Part shown: piece after piece, positions 1 to 9,800 of the stretch
How positions within the stretch are numbered: the stretch's first letter is position 1
Layout of the letters: each line of letters begins with the position of its first letter
Source: a bacterium UBP2_UBA5202
GTDB lineage: Bacteria; Edwardsbacteria; AC1; EtOH8
Assembly (NCBI GenBank): GCA_002412795.1
Contig: DHVS01000041.1
Span: 1-64,000, forward strand
Length of the DNA: 64,000 bases
Reading direction: 5' to 3'
The notes under the pieces: generated by a model
What the model saw: only the letters and a program-made list of their open reading frames with translations
What the model was told of the DNA's origin: nothing
Databases searched by the model: none
Translations under genes and position numbers: made by a program

Positions 1-75
1 ACCACAGGGAATTGCAAGTTAAAAATCAAATACTGTTTGTACGTTTTGAAAAATGAGCGCCCGCCAAAAAATGAT

Positions 76-107
76 ATATCCTCTGTGGCTCTGAGCCTCT
101 GTGGCAG
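76..107. repeat. repeat fragment (doublet word)
   Basis: The word CTCTGTGGC occurs twice here, nine bases apart, just beyond the end of the TPR gene. It resembles one arm of the doublet-arm repeats found elsewhere in the window (for example at 38528-38626). No second arm is visible before the window edge. Confidence 0.35.
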
Positions 108-108
108 A

Positions 109-2790
109 TCAGCCCGACACTTCCTGCCACTGCAGGGCCGCATCAATGGACTTGGTGGCCTGCTGCCGGAGGCCTTCATCACGGGTGAAATTGACCGCCT
201 TCTGCCAGGCCTCCACCGCATCCCTGGTCTTTCCCCGTTGGGCCAGCAGTTTTCCCATCAGCAGGTACAGCTCGGCCCGGTCGCCGAAAGAGGCCATCAG
301 TTCCTGGCAGACGGCATAAGCCTGGTCGGCCTGGTCGGTCCGGGCCAACATGGAAGCCTGGCCCAGCCGGGCCTCAAAACTCTGGGGCGCTATCTTGACC
401 GCTACGGCGAATTCCACCGCCGCCTTGTCCAGGATGTTCTGTTTAAGATATATCTCGCCCAGGGCCAGATGGGATTCCAGATGGGCGGGGTTGTTGACCA
501 CGGCTTTTTTCAGTTCTTCCGCCGCGGCCTCCGGTTTGCCCGCCGCCAACAGCAGCAGCCCCAATCGGTGATAGCCGTAAGGCAGTTTTGGGGACAGGTT
601 GATGGCCTGGCGGTAGGCCATTACCGCTTCCTCGGGCTGTCCCTGCCCCTCAAAGGCCTGGCCCAGGCCTAGGTACAGGTGGATATTCTGGGCATCGTCC
701 TTTAATGCTTTTTCGAAGCTCTGCTGGGCCGTCTTATGCTGGCCCAGGCTTAAATAGAGCCGGCCCAGTTCCAATTGCAATTCGGAAGTGTGGGGGGAAT
801 TTTTAAGACCGTTCTCCAGCGCCGTGACCGCCTGGTCGGGAAGGTTTTGCATCAGGTATGACCTGCTCAGCCCCATTATGTAATCGGGCTGGCCGGGGAA
901 AAGTTTTAAGAGCACTTCGTAACGTACCGCCGCTTCGGCCCCCTGTTTTTCAGCCAAAGCGATCTCGGCCAGGGCCCTTAGGGCCGCCGGGTTCTGGGGC
1001 TGCTGTTCGATGATGGCCTTGGCCTGCTTCTTGGCTTCGGCATTGTTGCCCTGGGCCTGAAGGTCCTTGAGCTTCTGAAGGTCGGATTGAAGCTCCCGCT
1101 CCTCCCATCGGGTGGACTTGGCCCGCAGGGAGGCATCCTCCAGCACCCCGCCGAAGATATCGGCCGAAACGGTGGTCCCCTTTTCCTGGCCCGAGCCCTG
1201 CCATTGCTCCAGTATCAGCAGGTCGGGGTTTTCCACAAAGAAATCTATCCCCAGCTTAAAGGAACCCCCGGTGTAGAAGGATTTCAGCTCCATGGCCTTT
1301 TTTGAAGCGGCCACCGATTCCTGATAGCGCTCAGTGGCGGCCAGGGCAAAGCTGAGGTTGTAGTGGGCCTCGGCGAAACCTGAGTCCAGTTGAATCGCCT
1401 TCTGAAGATTTTCTATAGCTTCCGGATATTTCTTCTTTTTAAGATGCAGCAGGCCAATGTTGTTATGGGCCAGAACAGACTGGGGGTTCAGTTTTAAGAC
1501 CTCCAGATATTCCTTCATGGCCATCTCATCATTGCCGGCCTTGGCGTATAAAAGGCCCAGGTTAAAATGGGCGTCGCTGTACTGCGGGTTTGAAGACACC
1601 GCCTGTTTGACCTTATCCACCGCCTGTTCCGGCTGGTTCTGATAAAAATAGACGATACCCAGGTTGTTAAGGCTGATGGCGTAACCGGGGTCCAGGTCCA
1701 AGGCCCCCTGATACCAGCGAATGGCATCGTCCGGCATCCCCAGCCGGTGGCAGGCCAGTCCGATATCGTTATATATCTTTTGGTTCCTGGGTTCGAATTC
1801 CAAAGCCTTCTTGTATGCCTCTATGGCCGGCTGGTTCTGGCCCATCAAAAGGTAGACCTCGCCCAGTTCCTTGTGGACCAATCCCGATTCCTGCCCCATT
1901 CCCATGACATTTTCAAATTCGGTCAGGGCCTGCTTAAAAAGCCCCTTGCGTTTGAAGCCCACCCCCAGATTGTAATGGGTCATGAACCCGCCCGGTGATA
2001 CCTCAGGCTGGTTTTCGGAATGCCGTTTGATTTCGGACAGCAGGTCCTGGTTGTAATAGTCGATCCCCAGATTGGCCTGAGCCCGGGCATAGTTGGGATT
2101 CAGGGCAATGGCTTTCCGGGATTCTTCGATGGCCTTCTCCAGCAGACCCTTTTCGCCATAAGTGAAACCCAGCAGAAAGTGGGCCTCGGCCCCGTCGGGG
2201 TTTATCTTCACCGCCTCCTGCAGTTCGGAGATGGACTGCTCCAGCAGCCCCAAATTATAGAAAATCTCGCCCAAAGCGGTATGGGCCACGTAGGACTGGG
2301 GGTCCACTTTTAACGCCGCCTGATAGACCTTGACCGCCGCCTCGAACTCGCCCTGCTGTTTAAGGGTCAGGCCCAGGTAGATGTGGGTCAGGAAGTCATC
2401 GGACTTCAGCTTAAGGGCCTGGCGGTAATGCTCGATGGCCGATTTGTACTGACCGGTGTTGCGCAGGGCCTCGGCCAGGCGGAAGTGCGCGGAAAAGTCT
2501 TCGGACTGATCGATGTTCTTTTTGGCCTGCTCTATCTCCCGGTCGTAATATCCGCTTTTGCGGTAAACAACTTCAAGGTTGTGACGGGCCAGCACGTTCT
2601 TGGGATCCAATTCGATGGCCTTTTCCAGGACTTCGATGGCCTCCTCAAACATACCCTTGTGGTGAAAGACCACCCCCAGGTTATTGTGGGCCGCCGAGTC
2701 CTTGGCATCCAGCCGCATCCGGAAACTGCGCAGGATGCCCTGTTCCTCGGGGCTGATCACGGCGGCTGTATTTTGAGCGTTGGAATCCAT
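109..2790 (-). CDS. large tetratricopeptide-repeat protein
   Basis: An 893-residue protein made almost wholly of TPR units. Many 34-residue helical repeats with the usual A-x-x-x-L-G/N and A-I-x-x-Y/L patterns run from about residue 37 to 510 and again from about 590 to 885. The segment between, roughly 515-590, is a charged linker rich in E, K and Q. No signal peptide or membrane helix is seen, so a cytoplasmic scaffold is the simplest reading. The start is the ATG that opens MDSNAQNT, since the preceding spacer has no in-frame alternative with a good ribosome site. It lies downstream of, and in the same direction as, the chemotaxis genes, but a 150-bp spacer containing a dispersed repeat separates them. 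The partner proteins cannot be told from sequence. Confidence 0.9.
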   Translation of the reverse strand: MDSNAQNTAAVISPEEQGILRSFRMRLDAKDSAAHNNLGVVFHHKGMFEEAIEVLEKAIELDPKNVLARHNLEVVYRKSGYYDREIEQAKKNIDQSEDFSAHFRLAEALRNTGQYKSAIEHYRQALKLKSDDFLTHIYLGLTLKQQGEFEAAVKVYQAALKVDPQSYVAHTALGEIFYNLGLLEQSISELQEAVKINPDGAEAHFLLGFTYGEKGLLEKAIEESRKAIALNPNYARAQANLGIDYYNQDLLSEIKRHSENQPEVSPGGFMTHYNLGVGFKRKGLFKQALTEFENVMGMGQESGLVHKELGEVYLLMGQNQPAIEAYKKALEFEPRNQKIYNDIGLACHRLGMPDDAIRWYQGALDLDPGYAISLNNLGIVYFYQNQPEQAVDKVKQAVSSNPQYSDAHFNLGLLYAKAGNDEMAMKEYLEVLKLNPQSVLAHNNIGLLHLKKKKYPEAIENLQKAIQLDSGFAEAHYNLSFALAATERYQESVAASKKAMELKSFYTGGSFKLGIDFFVENPDLLILEQWQGSGQEKGTTVSADIFGGVLEDASLRAKSTRWEERELQSDLQKLKDLQAQGNNAEAKKQAKAIIEQQPQNPAALRALAEIALAEKQGAEAAVRYEVLLKLFPGQPDYIMGLSRSYLMQNLPDQAVTALENGLKNSPHTSELQLELGRLYLSLGQHKTAQQSFEKALKDDAQNIHLYLGLGQAFEGQGQPEEAVMAYRQAINLSPKLPYGYHRLGLLLLAAGKPEAAAEELKKAVVNNPAHLESHLALGEIYLKQNILDKAAVEFAVAVKIAPQSFEARLGQASMLARTDQADQAYAVCQELMASFGDRAELYLLMGKLLAQRGKTRDAVEAWQKAVNFTRDEGLRQQATKSIDAALQWQEVSG

Positions 2791-2895
2791 ATGGAAAAAT
2801 GCTTTGAGACTTGAAGTTTGTAATGAGAGTCTTTTGCCGAATGCTTAGTCAAAGGCTGAACACCAGAGGAAATGCCGGACCGTTAAAAATAAAAT

Positions 2896-2932
2896 AATCC
2901 CGTAAATCATGTTAATCCTGTCTGCCCGGTAA
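2896..2932. repeat. dispersed intergenic repeat R1, copy a
   Basis: The core AAATCATGTTAATCCTGTC recurs at 41357-41392 and, interrupted, at 22387-22585. Reverse-oriented relatives are at 41266-41292 and 50961-50981. It lies between the TPR gene and cheC. Confidence 0.6.
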
Positions 2933-2940
2933 AATAAATT

Positions 2941-3558
2941 TTACCCCAGGTGGATGGCCTTCAGTATCACCTCCAGCGAGGCCGGATCGGGCAGCAGCAG
3001 AAAATACCCGTAGAGGGTGGTGTTCTTTTCCACGAAACGGAATTCGGTCTCGATGCAGACCACCATGTCCTTGTCGCTGGAGAACTCCAGGGAGACGGTC
3101 TGAAGCACCGCCGAGGCCATATCCACCGCCATGTTGGGAACGGAAGGCACCACCACCAGGCCCAGCAGATCGCCCAGCGAGTTCATGTAAGCGCAGGTCA
3201 GGACGTTGGATACTTCTTTTAAAGCCGACTCCTCCAACTCCCCGAACTTCTTGGTGGTCCCCAACGGCTGGCGCATCAGGCAGTCGGTAAGGTGCCAGGC
3301 GGCTTCCTGGGGAAACAGCAGCAGTGTCCGTCCGGTCATGTCGCCCAGGAAATAAATCAGCACGCTGGCCACCACCTCGTTGGGTTTGGCCACCAGGCTG
3401 AACACTTCTTCTATGGGATTGATCCGTATCACCGGCACGTTGACCATCACCTTTTCTCCGGTAAGCTCGGAAAGCGCGGTGGCGGCATGGCAGGCCCCAA
3501 TGTTGGCCACTTCTTTTAGCGCATCCAGCTGGATGGCTTTTAACTGGCTGACGTCCAT
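2941..3558 (-). CDS. cheC: CheC-family CheY-P phosphatase
   Basis: A 205-residue CheC-type protein that would hydrolyse CheY-phosphate and so take part in chemotactic adaptation. Both pseudo-symmetric active sites of the family are present: E16/N19 in a D-x3-E-x2-N pattern and E115/N118 in S-x3-E-x2-N. Single-site family members (CheX, FliY-like) differ in this respect. There is no flagellar motor-binding extension, so this is stand-alone CheC and not FliY. It is the last gene of the cheW-cheY-cheA-cheC run, about 105 bp after cheA. CheC proteins often pair with the deamidase CheD, which is not in the window. The family call is confident; the signalling output (flagellum, pilus or other) is unknown. 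Confidence 0.9.
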   Translation of the reverse strand: MDVSQLKAIQLDALKEVANIGACHAATALSELTGEKVMVNVPVIRINPIEEVFSLVAKPNEVVASVLIYFLGDMTGRTLLLFPQEAAWHLTDCLMRQPLGTTKKFGELEESALKEVSNVLTCAYMNSLGDLLGLVVVPSVPNMAVDMASAVLQTVSLEFSSDKDMVVCIETEFRFVEKNTTLYGYFLLLPDPASLEVILKAIHLG

Positions 3559-3662
3559 ATTTATATTTTCCTTATAAAGATTCCATGATTGATTTTAAGC
3601 AAGAGGTGAACTATAAGCATTCAGCATTCTGATGTAGGTCAAATGTGCATTGTTCATTGTGA

Positions 3663-5603
3663 TCAGGTTTCCAGGTTATTGACATCCACTATCAACATCG
3701 GATGGCCCTCGCGGCTGATGGCCACACCGCTGAATGTCTTATCGGCGTTAAGAAAACGGGAAAGCGGCTTGACCACTATTTCCTGCTGGCCCACCATCCG
3801 GTCAATGACGTAGGCGGCAAACGAGCCCTGACGTTCCAACACCACGGTGGGGCCGGATAGGATTCCTTCTTCCGTTTCCAGTTTTAAGGCCCGGGAAAGC
3901 CTTTGCACCGGGATGGCCTGGCTGCGATAGACTATGGCGGTTTTGCCCTGGAGGGTCCTTACGTTTTCCGGCTTAAGCTCAAAAGTTTCCATCACCTGGG
4001 ACATGGGCAGGGCGTAGACCTGCTTTCTGGCCGAAACCAGCAGGGTTCGGATGATGGCCAGACTTAGGGGAACATTCAGCAGAAAGCGCGATCCCTGGCC
4101 GGCGGTGCTTTCAATGGAGATGCTCCCGCCCATGCTTTCAATCCGGCTTTTGACCACGTCCAGCCCCACTCCGCGCCCCGAGACCTCGGTCACTTTTTCG
4201 GCGGTGGAAAACCCGGGCCGGGCCAGGAAATCGAATGCCTGTTTCTGGCTGAGCCCGGAAACCTGTTCCGCCGTGGCCCAGCCTTTTTCGACGGCCTTCT
4301 TCTTTATCATTTCGTGATCTATCCCCCGCCCGTCGTCCTCCACTGTGATCAGGGCCTGATCCTTGACTTTTTGGGCGGACAGGGTCACCGTGCCGATCTT
4401 TCTCTTGCCCGAGGCTTCACGCTGGACCATGGTCTCCATGCCGTGATCCACCGAATTGCGCAGCAGGTGCACCAGCGGCTCGGCCAGCATCTGGAGGATG
4501 GAGCGGTCCATCTCCAGTTCCCGCCCTTCCAGTTTAAAATCTATGTCCTTGTTCAGCACCTTGGCGGCGTCCCGCACCACCCGGGGAAAGCGGTCGAAGA
4601 TCTCGGACATGGCCACTAATCGCGAGGCCAGCACCTGGTGCTGCAGTTCCGAGGTGATCTGGGCGACCTGGTCCACGCTGTCCTGGATCAGCGTGTTCTG
4701 GGACATCTGGGCCAGCTGCTTAAGCCGCTCCCGCCAGACCACCAGCTCGCCCACCAGGTTCATCAGCTTGTCCAGCCTTTCGGTGGATACCTTGACCTCG
4801 CGGGGGCGCTCCTGGGCCAGCTGGGTAAAGGCGCTGACGGTGCGGCGTTCCACCGCTTCCTCCTCGGTCTCCTCCACCACTTCCTCGATCTCGATGTCCT
4901 CGATCTCGCTGTAGCCGATGCGGGACTTGATCTCCTTTTCGCTGTGGAGATTGGTGACAAAGAACACCGAGAAACCCCGGTCAAAGCGCTCGGCTTCCAG
5001 ATCGCGGCGCTCCGGCACGGTGTAGGCGATCTTCCCGAACTGCTCCATGGTGTGCAGCACCAAAAAGGCCCGGGCCGATTTAAGCGCCACGTCGGCTTCC
5101 AACAGCACCCGGACCTTGTAGACGAAGGAATCGGCGGTCTTTAGGGGATTGATCCGGGAAAAATCATTGCCCCCGGAAACGTTGGAGGAAGCTTCGGTTT
5201 TTGAACTTTGGGGGGCGACCGCCAGCGCTTCAATTTTCTTGGACAGCCCGGACCCCTTGTCTTTGAGGCTCTGCTGGGGATCGCGCCCGGCGGCCAGTTC
5301 GGCCACCGCGCTTTCCAGGTAGTCGATGGATTCGAAGATGGCGTCCACCTGGGGCTGGGCCAGCTTAAGCTGGCGCTTGCGCAGCCGGTCCAGCAGGTCC
5401 TCGGCCTTGTGGGCCAGCTCGGCGATCTGGTCCTGCCCGATTGATCCGGCCATGCCCTTGATGGTGTGCATGGAGCGGAAGATCTCATCCAGCAGGGCCG
5501 GGTCGTCCGGGTTTTTCTCCAATGCCAAAAGAGCCCGGTTGAGGCTGACCAGATGCTCCCGGGTTTCAGAAACAAAAAGATCCCTATATTTGGTAGTGTC
5601 CAT
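3663..5603 (-). CDS. cheA: chemotaxis histidine kinase CheA
   Basis: A 646-residue CheA. The N-terminal HPt (P1) domain has the phospho-acceptor H46 in SMHTIKG. A P2-like alpha/beta segment spans about 160-235, followed by an acidic linker (about 235-255, rich in E). The P3 dimerisation helices lie near 270-345. The P4 ATPase carries the N box (N383, D386, H387), the G1 box DDGRGID (423-429) and the G2 box GRGVGLDVV (476-484). A CheW-like P5 domain runs from about 515 to the end. All catalytic boxes are intact. It would take signals from chemoreceptors through CheW and phosphorylate the CheY encoded upstream. No receptor, CheR or CheB gene is in the window. Confidence 0.97.
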   Translation of the reverse strand: MDTTKYRDLFVSETREHLVSLNRALLALEKNPDDPALLDEIFRSMHTIKGMAGSIGQDQIAELAHKAEDLLDRLRKRQLKLAQPQVDAIFESIDYLESAVAELAAGRDPQQSLKDKGSGLSKKIEALAVAPQSSKTEASSNVSGGNDFSRINPLKTADSFVYKVRVLLEADVALKSARAFLVLHTMEQFGKIAYTVPERRDLEAERFDRGFSVFFVTNLHSEKEIKSRIGYSEIEDIEIEEVVEETEEEAVERRTVSAFTQLAQERPREVKVSTERLDKLMNLVGELVVWRERLKQLAQMSQNTLIQDSVDQVAQITSELQHQVLASRLVAMSEIFDRFPRVVRDAAKVLNKDIDFKLEGRELEMDRSILQMLAEPLVHLLRNSVDHGMETMVQREASGKRKIGTVTLSAQKVKDQALITVEDDGRGIDHEMIKKKAVEKGWATAEQVSGLSQKQAFDFLARPGFSTAEKVTEVSGRGVGLDVVKSRIESMGGSISIESTAGQGSRFLLNVPLSLAIIRTLLVSARKQVYALPMSQVMETFELKPENVRTLQGKTAIVYRSQAIPVQRLSRALKLETEEGILSGPTVVLERQGSFAAYVIDRMVGQQEIVVKPLSRFLNADKTFSGVAISREGHPMLIVDVNNLET

Positions 5604-5701
5604 CTTTTCTGCAGGCTGTCTGTATGGCCGTTAGATTCTCAAAAAGACAAAACAAACGCGGGTTTTTAAGCCCCCGTTCTAATGACCTTTGATTTTTGTG
5701 A

Positions 5702-6070
5702 TCAGCTGATCTGCAGCACCCGGCGGGCGGCTTCCAACACCCTGCTGGGCTGGAACGGCTTGACCACGAAATCCCGGGCCCCGGCCTGGATGGCTTCCAC
5801 CACCAGGGCCTGCTGGCCCATGGCGCTGCACATCAAAACCCTGGCGTTGGGGTCGATCTGCATGATGGCCTTGACCGCCTCGATGCCGCCCATGTCCGGC
5901 ATGATGATGTCCATGATTACCAGGTCGGGCTTGAGCTTTTTGTACTGCTCCACCGCCTCGGCCCCGGTCGCTCCCTCGCCGCAGACCTCAAAGTCCCCCT
6001 TCTTGAGGATGTCCGAGATCATGGTGCGCATGAAGATGGCGTCATCAACCACTAAAACCCTGTGCCCCAT
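5702..6070 (-). CDS. cheY: CheY response regulator
   Basis: A 122-residue single-domain receiver. The acidic pocket D9/D10, phospho-acceptor D54, switch residue S82 and the invariant K104 (VKPF) are all present. There is no output domain, as expected for CheY, which acts by binding a motor or other target when phosphorylated by CheA. It begins immediately after the cheW stop codon, so the two are almost certainly co-translated. CheC at the end of the same operon is the likely phosphatase. Confidence 0.95.
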   Translation of the reverse strand: MGHRVLVVDDAIFMRTMISDILKKGDFEVCGEGATGAEAVEQYKKLKPDLVIMDIIMPDMGGIEAVKAIMQIDPNARVLMCSAMGQQALVVEAIQAGARDFVVKPFQPSRVLEAARRVLQIS

Positions 6071-6514
6071 TTATTTCTCCTCCAATGCTAAAATTTTATC
6101 TAAATTTAAAATTACTACTTTCTCGTCTTTGGCCCCCAAAATTGACAGATAGAACCGGCCTGATTTGGTCTTGGTAACGGCCTCCGGCACAGGCTGGGAT
6201 TTCATTTCAAAGATTTCCACGCTTAGCACCCGGTCCACAATCAGCCCCACGTCTTCGCCGTTGTGCTCCACGATCAGGATTACCATGTCCCGGCCGTTCT
6301 GGATGTCGGCCAGGCCAAGCCTTTGGCGCAGATCCACCACGGCCACGATAGCCCCGCGCAGGTTTATCAGACCGGTAACATAGGGCGGAGCCAAAGGCAC
6401 GGGGATGATATCCTGCATCTCCTCAATGGATTTAACCTTTTCAGTGCCAAGTGCAAACTTTTCACTTCCCAGGTTAAATATGACCTTTTCTTCCGATGCA
6501 ATTTTTTCAGTCAT
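6071..6514 (-). CDS. cheW: chemotaxis coupling protein CheW
   Basis: A 147-residue CheW-domain protein linking chemoreceptors to CheA. Family hallmarks are the early FALGTEKV stretch, the conserved PPYVTGLINLRGAIVAVVDLR segment (about residues 43-63) and the later GLIVDRV (about 95). There is no additional domain. It is the first gene after a good promoter at 6560-6588 and is followed directly by cheY. Together with cheA and cheC it makes a compact, receptor-less chemotaxis operon. Confidence 0.94.
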   Translation of the reverse strand: MTEKIASEEKVIFNLGSEKFALGTEKVKSIEEMQDIIPVPLAPPYVTGLINLRGAIVAVVDLRQRLGLADIQNGRDMVILIVEHNGEDVGLIVDRVLSVEIFEMKSQPVPEAVTKTKSGRFYLSILGAKDEKVVILNLDKILALEEK

Positions 6515-6559
6515 AGCGGTCTCAATTTTTATAACTGGCTGGAATATATAATCCTTACC

Positions 6560-6588
6560 AGTTTATCTCTTTTTTTAAAAGAAGTCAA
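6560..6588 (-). promoter_or_regulatory. sigma-70-type promoter of the che operon
   Basis: On the minus strand TTGACT (6583-6588) and TAAACT (6560-6565) are separated by 17 bp, about 45 bp upstream of the cheW start. No operator-like palindrome is evident. Confidence 0.65.
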
Positions 6589-6725
6589 TAGTTAAATTGA
6601 AAAAAATGGTTATCAGGCCAACGCAAATCATCAATCTCCATAAAATCGGCTGCTTTGGCGGACAGGTCTTCACGCAAACCTCTGCTGGGACAATCCCAAA
6701 AAATGTTCCTATTGTATTTGGGGGT

Positions 6726-6755
6726 AAAAAAAAGGGACACGGTGCCCCGTGTCCC
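6726..6755 (-). terminator. Rho-independent terminator of the RND operon
   Basis: On the minus strand a perfect 9-bp stem (GGGACACGG / CCGTGTCCC, 6734-6742 and 6747-6755) with a 4-nt loop is followed by eight T. It lies 75 bp past the end of the RND pump gene. Confidence 0.85.
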
Positions 6756-6779
6756 TAAAGTAATCAAACTAATATAATC

Positions 6780-6808
6780 CGCTTGCGTTCTTTGCGTCTT
6801 CGCGGTTT
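6780..6808. repeat. dispersed repeat R5, single arm
   Basis: The words TTGCGTTC / TTTGCGTC / TTCGCGG match the right arm of the repeats at 54628-54694 and 57016-57090. The left arm is not seen here. Confidence 0.45.
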
Positions 6809-6829
6809 AAATATTTATTAACTGAATAG

Positions 6830-9800
6830 TCACTTGGCCTTATTCTTCTTCAATCTCTCCTCAAACAACACATACAGCGTGGGAACGAAGATCAAGGTCA
6901 GCACGGTGGATACGGTCAGGCCGCTGATCACCGAAACAGCCAGCGGAGCCGAGGTTTCCGCGCTTTCGCCTATTCCCAGCGCCATGGGCAGCATGCCCAC
7001 GATGGTGGTCAGAGTGGTCATCAATATCGGGCGCAGCCGGGTGTGGCCCGATTTGATCACCGCCTGGTAAAGGGCCAGCCCCTCCCGTCTCAGGACGTTG
7101 GCGTAATCCACCAGCAGAATGGCGTTGGAGACCACGATCCCCACCAGCATGATGACGCCGATGAATGCGATCACCGAAAAATTATGCCCGGTCAGAAACA
7201 GGCCCCAGATAACACCCACGATGCCCAGCGGCACCGAGAACATGATGACGAAAGGATCCAGCAGCGACTCGAACTGGGAGGCCAGCACCATGTATACCAG
7301 CATGATAGCCAGCAGGGTGGCGTAAAACAGGTTTTTAAAACTATCGGCCATGTCCTTGGCCGAGCCGCCCACCTCCACGGTAAAGCCCTCGGGAATGCTG
7401 ATCTTTCCTATCTTTTCGGCCAGCTCGCCGTTGATGGCCCCGATGGCCCGTCCGGTGGCGTTGGCGGTAACGGATACTATCCGCTGCTGGTTCTTGCGGC
7501 TGATGTCCACCGGGCCGAAAGCTTTTTGAACTTTGGCGATGTTGGAAACCGGCACCAGCTGTCCGGTAGGGCTCATCACTTTAAGGTTCTTGATGTCCGG
7601 CACCTGGGTGCGGTCTTTTTCCTGAAAACGGACCACCACGTCGTATTCTTTGCCGAACTTGCTGTCGCGAAAACGGGTGACGGTCCTGCCCTTGAAGGCC
7701 GTTTCCACCGCCGAGGCCACCTGGTAAATGCTCAAGCCCATGGCTCCGGCCTTGTCGCGGTCCACCATCACCTGAAGTTCCGGCATGCCCTCCTTGCGGC
7801 TGACGCTGACGTCCCGGGTGCCTGGGACCGAAGCCATTATCTCCTTGATCTGCTCCGCCAGTTTCTTGGAAGTCTCCAGATTGTAGCCCTGGATGTCGAC
7901 CTGGATGGCCCCGCCGGCGCCCATGCTCATGATCTGGGAGATCAGGCTGCCGGAGAGGAACACCGACTGGGCGTCAGGGATGGCCGAAAATTTAGTTCTC
8001 AGCATATTGATAATCTGATCCACGCTGCGGCTCCGCTGGGAACGCGGACCGACCTTGACCCGCATGGCCCCGATATTGGGCCCGGTTCCGGCCATAGCCT
8101 TGCGCATCCCTTCTCCCTCGCCGAAAGTGGTGAATAAGGTGCGTATCTCGGGAACATCGGCTTTGACGATATCCTCCATCCGCTGCATGATGCTGCCGGT
8201 CTGCCTGAACGACGTTCCCACCGGCATGGTCACATTTACGGTGAACTCCCCCTCATCGCTGGAGGGGATGAACTCGGAGTCGATCAATAATAACAGCGCC
8301 AGGCTGGCCGCCACCACCGCCAAGGTAATCCCCATCACCGCCTTTTTATGCGACAGGGACCAGGTCAGGGCCTTTTGGTAAGCATCATCCAACCCGTTCA
8401 GCCACTGACCTATCTTCTCCAGCATCCGTTTCCACCAGGAATATTGGGCCTTGACGGCATCGTGTGGTTCAAGTTTAAGGAAGCGGCTGGTCAACAGCGG
8501 CAGCAGCATCATGGAGACGAAATAGGAGCCGATCAGGGAGAAGGACACGGTGTAGGCCATGGGACGGAACAGCACTCCGGCGATGCCGGAGACGAAGGCT
8601 ATCGGTAAAAAGACCACGATGGTGGTGATGGTGGCCGCCAGCACCGCCATGGCCACCTGGTCGGATCCTTTCAGGGCCGCTTCCTTGGGGCTGTACCCGG
8701 CCTCCCGATGGCGGTAAATGTTCTCCAGCACCACGATGGAATCGTCCACCAGCCTCCCCACCCCCAAAGCCAGGCCGCCCAGGGTCATGATGTTCAGGGT
8801 CATGTTGCGGAAGTAGAGCAGCACGAAAGTGACGATGATGGAGAACGGTATGGAAAAAGAGATGATCAGGGTGCTGGAGAAGTTGCGTAAAAACAGCAGT
8901 ATGATCAGGATGGCCAGCAGGGATCCACCGATAGCCTCGGTTTGCAGGGTTTTTACCGATTCCCGGATGAACTCGGCAGAATCAAAGGCTGTCGACAGCT
9001 TGATGTCAGAAGGCATCTGCTTCTGCATCTCCTTGATCTTGGACTGGATCTTGTTGCTGACCTCCACGGTGTTGGAGCCAGATTGCTTCTGGATGACCAG
9101 GGCAACTGAGCGCTGCCCGTTAAGCTTGGTCTCAGTGTCTATTTCGGTAAAACTGTCCTCCACCTTGGCTATGTCCCGCAGGTAGACCGGCGTCCCGCCC
9201 TTGTTGCCGATGACCGTGGATGATATCTGTTCCACGCTTTTGAACTCGCCCGGGATCCGGATCAGAAAATCCAGCTGCCCGCTTTTCAGATGTCCGCCGG
9301 GGAGATTGAGGTTCGAGGCCATCAGAACCGTTCCCACCTGGTCAAAGGAAAGCCCCAGGGCCTCCATCCGGGTGCGGTCGATGTTGACCTGGATCTGCCG
9401 GTCCTGGCCGCCCTGGACCGTTACCGCGGCCACCCCCGGGATCCGGGCCAGCCGGTCCTTAAGGTTGTCGTAGCAGTACTGGCGCAATTCGGAGACGCCC
9501 CGGGGACTGGAGACGCCCACCACCATCACCGGCATCAGGGCCGGGTCAAATTTGACGATGGTGGGGTTTTGAACCCCGTCCGGCAGGTGGGATTTTATCA
9601 GGTCTATCTTCTCCCGGACGTCTATGGCCGCGGCGTCGATGTCGGTGCCCCAGTCAAATTCCAGGGTGATCATGGAGGAGCCTTCCTTGGAGGTGGAGCG
9701 CACATTCTTGACGTTGCGCACCATGCTGACCACGCCCTCCATGGGACGGCTGACCATGGCCTCCACCTCGGCCGGTCCCACTCCCGGGTAATCGGTCATC

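Larger units (their letters stand above)
6515..6829. other. spacer between cheW and the RND pump gene
   Basis: About 315 bp without a convincing gene. It holds the che operon promoter (6560-6588), a terminator for the RND operon (6726-6755) and one arm of a dispersed repeat (6780-6808). A 60-codon minus-strand frame at 6585-6767 runs through the terminator hairpin and is not believed to be a gene. Confidence 0.7.

Noticed and set aside
6585..6767. 60-codon minus-strand frame in the cheW-RND spacer
   Set aside because: It runs through a clear terminator hairpin and part of the che promoter, lacks a ribosome site and resembles nothing known.
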